This document shows, piece by piece, positions 10,960 through 21,786 of a stretch of 64,000 nt of DNA (position 1 is the stretch's first letter; each line of letters opens with the position of its first letter). The notes below the pieces were generated by a model. That model worked only from the letters and a program-made list of their open reading frames with translations, was not told the origin of the DNA and searched no databases. Location: the NCBI GenBank assembly GCA_029531795.1, contig JAPEIS010000005.1, positions 1,300,001 through 1,364,000 on the forward strand, read 5' to 3'. This DNA is from Sclerotinia nivalis (Eukaryota; Ascomycota; Leotiomycetes; Helotiales; Sclerotiniaceae). The translations under genes were made by a program, and so were the position numbers.

Positions 10960-11915
10960 GATTGATCACAATATCATTGAGCAGAAGTCTACTGCTCATC
11001 ATGTCTGCATTCTTGATCACGAGCAATAGCCTTGATGAAGGCTTCCTTGACAAGGGGATTTTTTGGTTGAATACTATCCTCATCACACGAAGAATAACTC
11101 CACTGGATGTTCATGTCGCCTGTTTTTCGACAAATAAGAGAAACCCTTGATGCTTTTAGCCCACAAGAATAAAACAAGGCTGCAGCTTTATTTTCTTCAA
11201 TGCCCATGCGTCAGTGTGATTCTCCCGAACACAATTTCCGAAATAATTGGTCGGAACCCCATCAAGATCCACAGGTTTAGGGCTCATGATCGCAATCATC
11301 CAAAGACGATCTTTGGTACCTGCTTTGGCATGCCAGCCACAGCTATGTCAGGGAACTTTGACGCGGCATGTCAAGAATAAGGTGGAGTTCCTCGCGATTG
11401 AATCTAAGAATCATGTAGGTGGGGTCATCCAACTTCATTTGTGCCAACCACAATGTGTTGACAAAACATATTTTGTCAGTAGCCTCTCTTTCTGCAACTT
11501 TCAGTGCCTGTAAACCCCACCAAAGCACCCTCAGCGAACTTTGCTTATGGAACAGTTTCCTGAAAAGTTTCAGCGTACCAAGTCCACGCCTCTGAACCAC
11601 TTATACATGAATCCAAGTGGAGTTGACTTCCAACTAAGCTCCCTGTTGCGTGCCTGTGTCGCAAACCTAGCTGCACACCTGAATAATGCCAGTTTTATGT
11701 TAGGCTGTTGATCAGAAATTGATCGTAGGAACTAACCACCAACCAGCGGTAGTCCACACAGCGAAGGATTGTGTTATCACGTTTGGGGTTGCCGAGTATA
11801 TCCAGTCTTTCTGGACAGTAGAAAGGCTCTTCAAAATCCACCGTTTGCATCGTTCCTTATCTCTCCACCACGATATTTTGACGTTTCTGGGTTCCCAGAG
11901 CAAGCTTCCCAACTC
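10960..11915 (-). pseudogene. BAHD/transferase-family acyltransferase relic
   Basis: Degenerate pieces on the minus strand appear in the order expected for fungal BAHD-type acyltransferases (Pfam Transferase, as in trichothecene acetyltransferases): QSFAVWTTAGWWLVPTIN (about 11710-11770), LALFRCAARFATQARNRE (about 11640-11700), DDPTYMILRFNREELHLIL (about 11370-11425) and RLWMIAIMSPKPVDL followed by DGVPTNYFGNCV (about 11230-11310). The last matches the family's PPLPxxYFGN landmark. Pieces lie in different frames with stops between them. The HHxxxDG catalytic motif and DFGWG motif cannot be recognised. The assignment rests on motif resemblance from memory. The relic faces the nitrilase pseudogene tail to tail. 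Confidence 0.5.
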
Positions 11916-12643
11916 TGATGCTTATTTCAAGGGGAAATTAGCCAAGAAGAGTGCAGCTTGACAAATCATCGTAGAGTATTACTTGAGCATCCAGAAGCGT
12001 GGAAAGGTAAAACATGTTAGTTTGAGGAGCGCGATTTATGTAGCGGAAAGTAGCAGGACTCTCCAATATGATGCTAAGACATAACTCATACTTGGTTCTC
12101 TTATGAGAAATTTGGAAGCTATTTATTCACTGCACTTTTCAGCACGCCCAGCCTTTGAATTGGGTCATTTTTGTAGCATTACTGCCTCTATCATTACATT
12201 GTGTGTATACCACAGTTTACGTCTTAAGTTGAGAAGCGGTCTTTTCCGCTTCTCAACTTAACAGTCACAGAAAATTTTGGAGCACCCTATTTGTCCCGAT
12301 TACTGACTTTTTCATGGGGAAGTGTATTCACTGAATCTCTTTACATACATCTAGCTCAATTGCAAGTAAAGTTAGTAAAAAAACAGCTCCGGTCGCAAAA
12401 TCAAAGATATGTGCAGCACTAAGGTCGAACTTCTTGAGGCAATTATGGAGAATCAAGATGCTAGTGCTAAATCTGTCTATTTGGGACCGTTTTTGGCATG
12501 TCTTTTATTTGCACATACTTGAAGCTGATATGGCGAACATGGCTGTATACACTTTTTGCTCTTCACAGTTTCATTCTTCCTTTCAGGCCGACATTATCTC
12601 CGTAGTAAGGAGTGTTCCGCATCGCGACCCCCTAATTCGATCT
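11916..12643. other. Non-coding interval with a strong hairpin
   Basis: No convincing coding frame. The interval contains the perfect inverted repeat at 12224-12261. The right end is the 3' flank of the rhamnogalacturonase gene. Confidence 0.45.
12224..12261. repeat. Perfect 16-bp inverted repeat, 6-nt loop
   Basis: TTAAGTTGAGAAGCGG (12224-12239), a loop TCTTTT, then the exact complement CCGCTTCTCAACTTAA (12246-12261). There are no mismatches. Pairing stops at once outside the stem. No T-run follows that would suggest a polymerase III terminator. Function unknown; it may be a mobile-element end or a folded transcript. Confidence 0.95.
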
Positions 12644-14613
12644 CTAAAAGGATCCCCAATAATGTTTATCATAATCCCCCTGCGGTTTCCACAATGGCGC
12701 GGGAGTATACACTGGAATTGGATCCGTAGCTAGAGAATATAATCAGTATCCAGTTCATCTCATTTAATAACACATCGATTTGTCTCTTTGCACCCGCTCT
12801 TCCTCATCTTCTTCAGAAAAAACAAAAACAATACTTACTACCATATCCCGTAGTCGGTACCGCCCAGGCGGGCCAAGTAGGCGTCGCCCATCCCGTTGGC
12901 GCACTAGTAATCGTATACGTACTCGTATACGTCTCTGATTTTGGATCCTCCCCTTGAGCCAATTTCACAATTCCATTATTCGACCCATAAACATCATCAC
13001 CCACGCCAAAAACATTAGAAATATGATTAACACTCGTCGATCCACTTTCCGTCCACACAGTTACATCCTTGACGGTAATATCCGTCGCAGGGATATAATC
13101 CGACGCCAACAAATAAAGAGCAGGACGCTTTGCACCATTTTGAATCGAGCCGCTGAAATTACGGAATGTGATGTTGGTTAGAGAGACAGCGCCGCTGTCG
13201 GGAATGTAGGTTTGTTGCCAGTATTGGTTGAGGTTTATACCGTAAAGAGAGGATTTGGAACGAAAATTTTCCCATAGGATGTTGCTTACGTAACCGGAGC
13301 CGCCAGGGTAGGTTTTTATGAAGACGATTTCGTTGCCGCCTAGGACGGATATATTGCGTGCGTGCTGGGATGGGGTTGTGTTAGATTTCTGGGAAGAGGA
13401 AAGAGGTAGGAGGAGAGAGGAGAGGAGGGAAACGAACAATGTTGGATATTTCAGCTGATACGTTTAAACTTCCAATTGAAATTCCCGAACCGACTTGATT
13501 GCAAACTAGGTTCTCTACTAGTGCATTATGTGAAGGACTTTTTATAGATACGCATTCATCTCTATTGGTTACCTATTTTAAACCCTTTAGTATGTTCTTC
13601 CTTTTCTTTAAACCCTGACTCCGCACGTGGTAAGACGCAAAAGCGAAGATGGGAAAATACAAACCTCATTATCATGAACCCAATAATTCGTCCCAATAGC
13701 ATCAATACCATCATAAGAGCCCAGATTAGCTCCACGGATCGTCAGATGATATACTTCAATATTCTCGGCAAAATCAAATATGAAATGGAATTTCGGACTG
13801 TCGATGAGGAGTAGATCGTGGATTGTCGCGTTTATAGGGGAAATGAGTCTGAGCATTCGTGGTCGGTTTGTGCTGGGTTTGTTTGAGCATTTTATGATCT
13901 ATTGGGGGGAGGATAGTGAGCTGACTTACTTTCCGGAAATGCGGTACAGATATCCTTGTCCCTGAATGGCTCCGAGACCATTGGAGGAGTAGAATTCGAA
14001 ATCGACGGCTGGGATGGGTTTAGTATAGAAGTATCTCGATTCGGCGGAAGTAACGTGTGAAAATCTCACCATTAATAATAACAATAAAATTCTGCAAAAA
14101 CTCGCCATCCCCCTCTCCATTAATAGTACTATTCGACACCTCAACATGCACATCCCTATACCTCTCACCCAAAACATATGGCAACACATACCTATTCAAC
14201 TTCTGGACGCCTGCAAAACCCTCCAGAATTCTCGCTCGAGGAACAACATACGGAATCGTATATTGGGCATCCGTCTCATTGGGATAATAAACGGCGGTAA
14301 TCAAACCATCGAGTTGAAAAGCCCAATTCGTCGCATTACTCAAGACGATGCTAGATTTAAGTGTGTAATTACCCGCTGGCACAATTAATCTACTGCCTGC
14401 GTGTTTTTGCACGCAGGACGTAAAGGTGCTGGTTATGGGGAGAGATACGTCGTCGGTTTGCGGGTTGAAGGAGGGGTTTAGAGTGAGGATATTGCATTCG
14501 GTTATTTTTTGGGAGAGGGGTGTTGTTGCGCCGACAGGGCCGGTGAGTTGTGCTTTTGTGGTGAGAAAGAGATTTAGATGGAGGAGTAAGAGTAGCGGTT
14601 TGAGTGAAAACAT
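12644..14613 (-). CDS. Secreted GH28 rhamnogalacturonan hydrolase
   Basis: Predicted CDS complement(12644..12729, 12839..13364, 13438..13572, 13665..13872, 13930..14008, 14070..14613), six exons, 525 aa. Intron phases agree at every join. Residues 1-21 form a signal peptide with a poly-Leu core. The protein tracks fungal rhamnogalacturonase A throughout: AVDFEFYSSNGLGAIQGQGY, GSYDGIDAIGTNYWVHDNEV, then TNRDECVSIKSPSHNALVEN. The acidic residues D262, D265, D282 and E283 sit where GH28 catalytic carboxylates occur. Intact enzymes cleave GalA-Rha bonds in the rhamnogalacturonan I backbone of pectin, outside the cell. Intron 3 of the gene (13365-13437) has an unusual GTTCGT donor. The last exon (PIPVYTPAPLWKPQGDY...) resembles the family C-terminus. 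Exon joins were inferred by homology and phase. Confidence 0.88.
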
Positions 14614-15815
14614 CTTGAATACCTACCTAGTATCTAATCCTTCAAAAAAATATAAGCCCTAATGATGAACGACTTATTTATCTCTGATCTTTTATGTCCG
14701 CATACAATGATCTCGTCAAATAAACGCACATTGGGCGAATTCTGTCGCAATTGCATCTCTCCACCCCAATTTACATTCTGTATATTACATGCATGGTGCG
14801 AAGGTTTATGCACCAAACATATATCTTCAAAAGACATTCCTATAAATTGGATCGGGGGTTCGAGGCCAGGGGTGCAGATGTGGTCCTATGAACGTCATGA
14901 TCAGGGAATATGGCGCCTTGTGTAACGGTCGGTTAACTCGGGCGAGTTATACCCGGGAATCAGTAGCTCCTTCCTTTTTAAAAAGACCTTACATATCTAG
15001 TCCCTATGATATGCAGGTGTATTGATTTGGTGTTGTTTTTTTATGGGTTGTGATAGGGAGTGGATGTTTAGGTTGTGTGGGTTTGGTAAGCTCTTTTTTG
15101 CTGGACATTCATCTCGAGGGAAGTTGCAAGCTGTATTGTGTACCCTTTGCTCCGCTTAGTAATCTGTGTATATGAGTTCAATTGTACTCAATGAAGTCGC
15201 ATAGCAAATATTTACCTGATAGATTTAGTGTTGGTAGTAATAAATGAATTGTTTCTCGTAAATCAATGAGCTTAGGCTTATGTGTGAAAGAGTGGTATCT
15301 TTGTATGGTTGGATTTCCCATTGTCCATACGATAGAAGGTTAGAATTATTGAGTACTGTGGAGTAATAGTGTTTCTCATCGAAACAAAATTATCGTCCTA
15401 TCTAGTTCCTAGAGTCATGTACGGATGTAATATATGGATATACTATATCCTACCATCATCCCAACACTTTTCTTTGGTCAACTTTGACTTCCGAGTTTTA
15501 GTTGGTCAATGGAAATTTCAAAATTCATAGAGAAGATATCTATATTGGTGAATTCATGAGCCGAAGAAAGTGAATATGCGAATATGGAGGTAAATCATAA
15601 AAAAAGAATAAACAATATTGGTGATGAAGAAATATCCATTAAAACTCCTATATTATCCTATCCAAACACCAAACATGCCCGTGCCAACCCACGCCTCATC
15701 CGACAGATACCATGGACATCCACACTAAGGTATAACATAACGTCGTAATTAATCCCCTTCCCCTTCCTTCCCCTCCCTCCCCCCTTTTTCTATTACACAT
15801 TCCCAACCCCTTCCA
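14614..15815. promoter_or_regulatory. Intergenic region upstream of the rhamnogalacturonase gene
   Basis: About 1.2 kb that includes the promoter of the minus-strand GH28 gene and the 3' flank of the NTF2-like gene. A GGGTTCGAGGCC string near 14857 resembles a tRNA T-loop, but no cloverleaf can be built around it. No coding frame is convincing. Confidence 0.4.
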
Positions 15816-16469
15816 CTAAGGATGCGGCGCCTCAGTATAAGTACACAACTTCCACTCCGCACTCGCCTCTTGTTTCCAACAACTCGTACAATACGCCTTA
15901 TAAATACCCTTCTGACTCCCCCTCTCATCGGTAATACTAGCCGTCACATCATAGACCACCACTGCAGCCATCATGCTCATCTCCACGATCTTCATATCTT
16001 TAATTTCATACGAATTCCAAGTGCGCATATCATCATCCTCGAGTGTTTCTTTCAGAGTCGGTTCGGAATCATTGGTCAAAATACCGTATTCAGGAGATGC
16101 AAATACGGCTTTAGGATCAATGTATTCGAGAAGTGCGGAAGGTTTGTCGAGACGACAGCGCCATGTTTGATGCTCGAGATCGTGCATGGCTTTTTCGATG
16201 CGCTGGGAGATGGTACCCGGTCCATAGTTTCCTCCCTTGTATCGAGGTTTGTTTGTATCGGGTTGCTTTGCTTGTTGGAATTGTGGTTGGAAATTGTGAG
16301 CCAATTGCCCTCCATTTTGTTGTTGTTGTTGCATTGACATATTTTGTTGATTGTTTTGAGGTTGAGCTTGTGTTTGAAGTTGTTGATCTTGTGGTTGAGG
16401 TTGCGAGCGTTGTTTCTTGGCTTTGTGTTCGCGGTAGGCTTCTGAGGATGGCTCGAGTATAAAGGACAT
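15816..16469 (-). CDS. NTF2-like (SnoaL/DUF4440-type) protein with Gln-rich N-terminus
   Basis: Single-exon gene of 217 aa. Residues 1-80 are hydrophilic and Gln-rich, with QPQPQDQQLQTQAQPQ and MQQQQQ runs. From about residue 85 a compact domain begins with a helix (RIEKAMHDLEHQTWRCRL), then LLEYIDPKAVFASPEYGIL, and later strands IKDMKIVEMSMMAAVVVYDV and GIYKAYCTSCWKQEASAEWK. This helix-plus-curved-sheet pattern is typical of the NTF2-like superfamily seen in many ascomycete hypothetical proteins. No conserved catalytic residue can be named. It has no signal peptide or membrane segment, so it is probably cytosolic. The start ATG at 16469 is the only reasonable one. Fold call moderate; function unknown. 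Confidence 0.7.
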   Translation of the reverse strand: MSFILEPSSEAYREHKAKKQRSQPQPQDQQLQTQAQPQNNQQNMSMQQQQQNGGQLAHNFQPQFQQAKQPDTNKPRYKGGNYGPGTISQRIEKAMHDLEHQTWRCRLDKPSALLEYIDPKAVFASPEYGILTNDSEPTLKETLEDDDMRTWNSYEIKDMKIVEMSMMAAVVVYDVTASITDERGSQKGIYKAYCTSCWKQEASAEWKLCTYTEAPHP

Positions 16470-18116
16470 AGGTTTGAAATTTTTGCTTGGGGATAGTCTT
16501 TATAGTTAACTTGGTTTTGAGTGTGGGTTAATTGAAATTATGAAGAAAAATCCAGCGAAAGGAGTAGTGGGACTTCATACATTGAAAAAGATTGGAAGAA
16601 CAGGAAAACATCTGGATGTGATGTCATTGAGGTCGAGATTCAGGATCTTTGCTTGCGCTGTGCAGCTTTTGGCGAGCTTAATCCTGGTTACTCATGCTTG
16701 TAGGAAACAAGATTTTTTGGGATTATGGGCATGGATGGGGTAGAGAACACGCAAGGCACAGCGGCCGGTGAATGATGAACTTGGATAACATGGCTGCAGG
16801 TGTTCTTGGTTAAATATAGAATTGATAAGTTTATGTGCGTGCATGTGAATCCAATGTATCAAAAATAAAGTGTGGGCTGGCAAGAATTATGATGTGATTT
16901 TGATGTTGTGGAAGAGCTGGAGGGGTTGATGTGATCCTGGGATGAAGAATACCACGGACCACCCCGCCTGTGGGGTGACGACGACAGCAATCTAGAGCAC
17001 CTTTCCCATACTTTTGAAGCCTTGAAGCCCTTAACCTGTCAACAATCGTCAAAACCCGGTGACTTTTCGAGATGCGCCCAATAAAATAAGCCCTAATGTA
17101 CAGCATTTCCATTCCAACTTCCTCTGCCAAAGCCAATGCCAATGCCAATGCGAATGCCAATGCCAATGCCAACTTGTGTCGTCTACTTCGGCGGTCAACA
17201 ATTACATAGGCTCGCAGAAGAATATTGGATTATTTCTTCGTTTGTTCTGCCACACTTGAGGGCTTAGGATGCATCAGAATTCCAGAACAACATGTTTTCC
17301 TCGCGAGAATAATCCCGAAAGGAAAAAGGCAATTGAATATGTTGTACGATATGAGAAGAATCATTCAACTATGAACAATATGAAGACTTCAAACGGGGTA
17401 TTTGGATATTCAATGCTGGTGGAAAACATGCCTTCCTTCAACAAGCCTTGTGAAAAGTTTACCTGTCTGTAGGATTTACCACAACAAACATCCACCCAAA
17501 CCATATCCCAATCAATTTCTCGAGTCTTACGCTGGGATTTTGGTGTTCCTACATCACAGACAAGTCCCAAGTGCGAGAATATATGAGATATGAGGATTGA
17601 ATGAAGGGAGGAAATTTGGAAAATGGTGGGCCAAAATATCAACCGACTGAGTACTTTGTTTTCCCACTAGTCGTTCATTCTTCCCTCATCGTCTGTTAGT
17701 CATTTCCCATTCTCGTCCGAAAAAAAGGAACTTGTTCGAGACATTTAAAACATCTAGTCTTTACTCAATCAAGTGCTGGATGATTTACTATTTCTAGCTT
17801 GTCTTGGCTATGAAAGTTCGGATGTTTGTCTTCGGTCGCATTAATCTTAGTGAGGTGCGACACTGAAGAACACCAGAAAAGCACCAAAAAAGCAAACATC
17901 TACGACAACATTCACACGAAAGGATATGCATGATCAATTAGCGATGAGATGAGGCTGATGTAAATTGACATATTTTATTTCAAGCCTATATCTCCTCAAA
18001 GATATTCCTGTATTCATTCTTGAAGGCGCCGACCCCGTTGGATTCTTACTCAAATGCAGTTCTTGGTGCATCCATCCACTGAGCTTAGAGCAGAACAATC
18101 CACCATCAGCACTATC
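16470..18116. other. Intergenic interval with a CAATGC repeat
   Basis: No convincing gene. It contains the promoter of the NTF2-like gene, a hexanucleotide repeat at 17132-17172 and the 3' flank of the dioxygenase gene. Frames in this stretch are short and lack family resemblance. Confidence 0.4.
17132..17172. repeat. (GCCAAT)n microsatellite
   Basis: About seven tandem copies of GCCAAT with one C-to-G change in the middle. The CCAAT core is repeated in phase on the plus strand. Confidence 0.9.
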
Positions 18117-19420
18117 TCATTTGGTAGGTTTTTCTGCTTGAGTTGCAACACGCAAGCCATGTCGCAAATGAGGATCTATTGTGGATCACTATTAGTACGT
18201 TGTCTGCCAAAAGTTTGGACGATAAAATGAGTACTCACAGTAGTCAAAAATCCCCGTGTGGAAAGTAGCGCGATTATCCCAAATCGCAACTGCATTAGTG
18301 GACCATTTCCATCTCACTTGATATTCGTATGCTTCAGCGACAGTTCTATTGAGGAAATCAAGAAGTAACTCGCTGAATCTTTTCTCGACGCCAACAATTT
18401 CTTTGGTAAAGTTTTCGTTCACATATAAAGTCTTTCGCCCAGTTACTGGATGTGTTCTTACGACAGGATGCTGCAAAATTTCATGGTAAGCCAAATGACT
18501 CTGTATAGAAGGATGACTTATGATGCTTACTATTGTCTCAATAGGATTCCTTCGAAGGCAGCCATTGCCTTTAAGTGCTTTTTCGGCCTGTTCTAGGCCA
18601 CTATGTTTCGCTTCAAGGGTTTCCAGAATACCTTTTAAAGTTGGAGATAATGCTATGAGAATCAAACTTAGCATTGCACACATTATATGCGTTCAATCAA
18701 CTTACATTCATAGATATCATAACCACTCGCCCATATCGTATCTCCGCCAGCTTCATATCCATCAGGTCCAGCCTTCGGAAGCGTATCCATTCTCAAAAAT
18801 GTCAATCCTGGTGGCTGAATCTCATAACTCACATCCGAATGCCATATTTGATGTGATCGACCATTTTTGGCAGTTTCGTCCTTATGAATTGGATGAACCC
18901 ATGGCAAGTCAGGAATGATTCCAGCCATCTGATGGATATGAAGTTCTCCGAAGTATGAGCCAAATTCTATCTGTTCATGAACATCCATTTTTTGATCTCG
19001 CAGAAAAACAACCCCACGTTCTGCGACCAAACGAGCAAGTTCATTCTTTTGAGTATCATCAAGGGATGTGAGTTGAATTCCCACGAGCTCGGTTCCAATC
19101 GATGGAGTTAAATGCTTCACTTCTGATGCTGCACCTAGAAGTTTGCTCTTCTTAGGATCTGAATCAATTCCTCTATCGACAAAGGGATGTTCGACCAAGT
19201 CTGGTAGCTTGAAAGGCGTATAATTTGGATACTGTAACCCTGCTTTAGGTACAGATATTAAAGGGGATACACCCCTTGGCGTAGTGTATTCGGGATGAGG
19301 TAAGTTCTTAGGCTTTGGTGGTAGCTTTGGTTTTCTGGAAGTATCGCTGGTTGTATTTTCTACTTGGGTTTCAGCCACTGCAATGGCATTCTTCGAGGAA
19401 TTATTATTAACTGTCGCCAT
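18117..19420 (-). CDS. TauD/TfdA-type 2-oxoglutarate dioxygenase (sulfonate dioxygenase-like)
   Basis: Predicted CDS complement(18117..18175, 18239..18470, 18531..18652, 18706..19420), 375 aa; introns of 63, 60 and 53 nt keep frame. The facial-triad motif is H194-S-D196 in QIWHSDVSYE, the distal histidine is H350 in RATFHTGIFDY, and R361 or R365 near the C-terminus would bind 2-oxoglutarate. GTELVGIQLTSL and RGVVFLRDQ are typical TauD landmarks. Intact relatives (yeast Jlp1 type) use Fe(II), O2 and 2-oxoglutarate to release sulfite from sulfonates. The start is the first ATG (19420); the upstream extension opens only with TTG. It is divergent from a Dal5-type permease gene, which supports a role in nutrient assimilation. 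The exact substrate cannot be told from sequence. Confidence 0.9.
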
Positions 19421-20065
19421 TGCTTTGACACCCAAGCTACCTGGTTCTAAGTTCGAAGATTGGAAAATAGTGAAAAATCCTTTCTTAAGATCGAAGCCAA
19501 TTGAAGTCAAATGTTCATTGAACAGAAGTTTAGAAATTCGCGACTCAGAAAGATTTCCATTAGTCTTACCACGAGCTATCGCTGATCGATATACCGATAC
19601 CGAAAAGCCATTTAGAGATTATGGATATAGTAAGGCAGGATAAATTAATACAATGACACAATAAATAAATCCAGCAATCAACTGTGAAGAACGACGAGGT
19701 TCCGCATTTCAGCAAAGGCGCCATGTCAGGGGTCAGATTCGCAACATCTCGCTTGTACCTCTACGTCGCGACCACAACAGACCTTCAATATTTTCTGGCT
19801 TGACTGATTGGCTTAGATAAACTAAGTGACATAAAACTTTCCTCGGAGCACGCCTTATGTTTGGCGCTGATTGTGGTCGTTGCTAGATAACCACATGTGT
19901 TAATCAGGAAACATCCGATGCATGTATTGAGATAAGATAAAGCTTGAAAAGCTTGAAAAGACTGCTGTCGGCCGGTGGCTCGGGGGAGGTCACTGGCAAG
20001 TACTCAGGTAAGTAGAGTACTTCTACAATTTCTATTAAAAAAATACAGCCAAAGTACCAGAGACA
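19421..20065. promoter_or_regulatory. Shared divergent promoter with GATA and CYS3-like sites
   Basis: A 645-bp region between the divergent dioxygenase and permease genes. GATAA motifs occur near 19816, 19886 and as a pair GATAAGATAA at 19931-19940; clusters like this are bound by AreA/NIT2-type nitrogen regulators. At 19717-19724 is GGCGCCAT, 8 of 10 bases of the CYS3 sulfur-regulator consensus ATGRYRYCAT, and the permease start codon itself lies in ATGGCGCC. A palindrome CACATGTG sits at 19892-19899. Sites were found by eye; regulation is inference. Confidence 0.5.
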
Positions 20066-21786
20066 ATGGCGCCGACGAACGATATCATATCTCAGGTGGA
20101 TAGTATCAATGATGAGGATTCTACAGAGAAGAGCAACTCGGAGCTCAATAAGCGACTTTTGGCCATTGAATGGCATGAAGATGAGGAGAAGAAGATTCTG
20201 CGGCGGTTGGATTTCTATTTGATTCCATTGGTCATGATTATGTTCTTTACTTTGAACTTGGACAGGTATACCGAGAATCGCCAATTCCTAGATTCAGAAA
20301 GGCTAATACAGCATACAGAGGCAACATTTCCAATGCCCTTACGGATAACATGATGGCCGATCTCTCCATCACTCAGGAAATTATCAATACAGGAAATAGT
20401 CTTGTCTACGTCGGTATATGCATTGGGGATATTCCTGCAAATCTTATGATTCAAAAGGTCTTTTATCACCCATGTTCAGAGAAACTCTTCAGAACTAATA
20501 CATCCCAACAGATTGGTGCCGATATTTGGCTTCCATGCCAGCTTCTTGCCTGGGGTCTCGTAGCCACCTTCCAAGCCTTCATAAAAAACAAGGCTGGATT
20601 TCTAGCGACCCGTTTCTTGCTTGGTCTATGTGAATCGGGTTTCATTCCTGGTACATTATGGTACCTTACCAAGTGGTACACAAAACGTGAGTTGGGAAAG
20701 AGAACAGTGTTATTCTTCACTGGTAGCTATATGGCAAATTTGCTCAACGGTCTTATCGCATACGGTTTATTACGACTTCGTGGAAGAGCTGGTTTGACTG
20801 GATGGCAATGGCTTTTCCTTGTTGGTATATGATACACCGAATCCTTCTAGCAATGCTCGTGCTAATAATATACTAGACGGGCTCGCCACTCTGACTGTGG
20901 GAATCACAACACTTTTTCTCCTACCTCGTGATCCCAGCCGCGGAAACTCAATTATCAAACTCCCAATTTCATCCTTTACCCCTCGCGAATCCGAAATTCT
21001 TCTCGGACGTATCGTACGAGACAATCCATACAATACCGACCCTAGGGATTCCCATCTCTCTCAATTTCAAATCGTGGTTTCCGTTCTTACAGATTGGAAA
21101 GTTTGGGCACATTGTTCAATGGCTTTACTAGGATTAGAATATTCCCCTCCAATAGGAACATATTCACCATCCATCATCAAGAGTTTTGGTTTTGGAAAGT
21201 TCAATTCGAATTTATTGGTGATGCCAAATAGTGCTCTTCTGATCATCACGACATTTACATTATCATGGTGGAGTGACAAGGTTAATTCGAGAAGTATACC
21301 AATTATATTCGCTGCAATATGGTTACTCATCGGTCTAATCGTCCTTGATGTAAGTCCTTCCATATTCCCAATCTCCCCTAGACCTCCTACCCTAACACTC
21401 CTTCCCCGCAGACACTTCCCCACACAAAAAGCCACTGGACCTTCTACGCCTTCCTCGTCTTCACCGGTGGATCTCCCTCCTGGCATCCCCTCAACGTCGC
21501 CTGGCTCAACGCCAATCAACCTACACCTCGACGTCGCGCCATAGCCGTCGCGCTTTACATGGCTATGACGAATTTAAGCGCTGTTCCCGCAAGTCATATT
21601 TTTCAAGCAAGTGATAAACCGTATTATCATAAAGGGTTTAAGATACTGTTTATTATGGCGGCGTTGGCGATTAGTGTTATGGTGGGGATGAGATTCGCGT
21701 ATCGGTGGTTGAATAAGAGGATTGAGGAGGGGAAGGGGACGCTCGAGGGTGGGGAGTTGGATAGGGGGTTTAGGTATCAGTTGTAG
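20066..21786 (+). CDS. MFS permease of the Dal5 (anion:cation symporter) family
   Basis: Predicted CDS join(20066..20265, 20319..20457, 20512..20824, 20877..21349, 21412..21786), 499 aa. All four introns are 52-62 nt and phases agree. The N-terminal tail is acidic; the first helix is LIPLVMIMFFTLNLDRGNIS, the DRGNI hallmark of the Dal5/ACS family. LLGLCESGFIPGTLWYLTKW corresponds to the conserved motif after helix 4, and WQWLFLVDGLATLTVG opens helix 6. The C-terminus is short and charged. About 12 membrane helices are expected, in the plasma membrane. Members import small organic anions such as allantoate, nicotinate or sulfonates. Divergence from a TauD-type dioxygenase suggests a sulfonate or related anion as substrate; that is inference from context. 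Intron 2 has an atypical GTCTTT donor. Confidence 0.9.

Noticed and set aside
14850..14880. tRNA-like T-loop string GGGGGTTCGAGGCC
   Set aside because: No acceptor, D or anticodon stem can be drawn around it.
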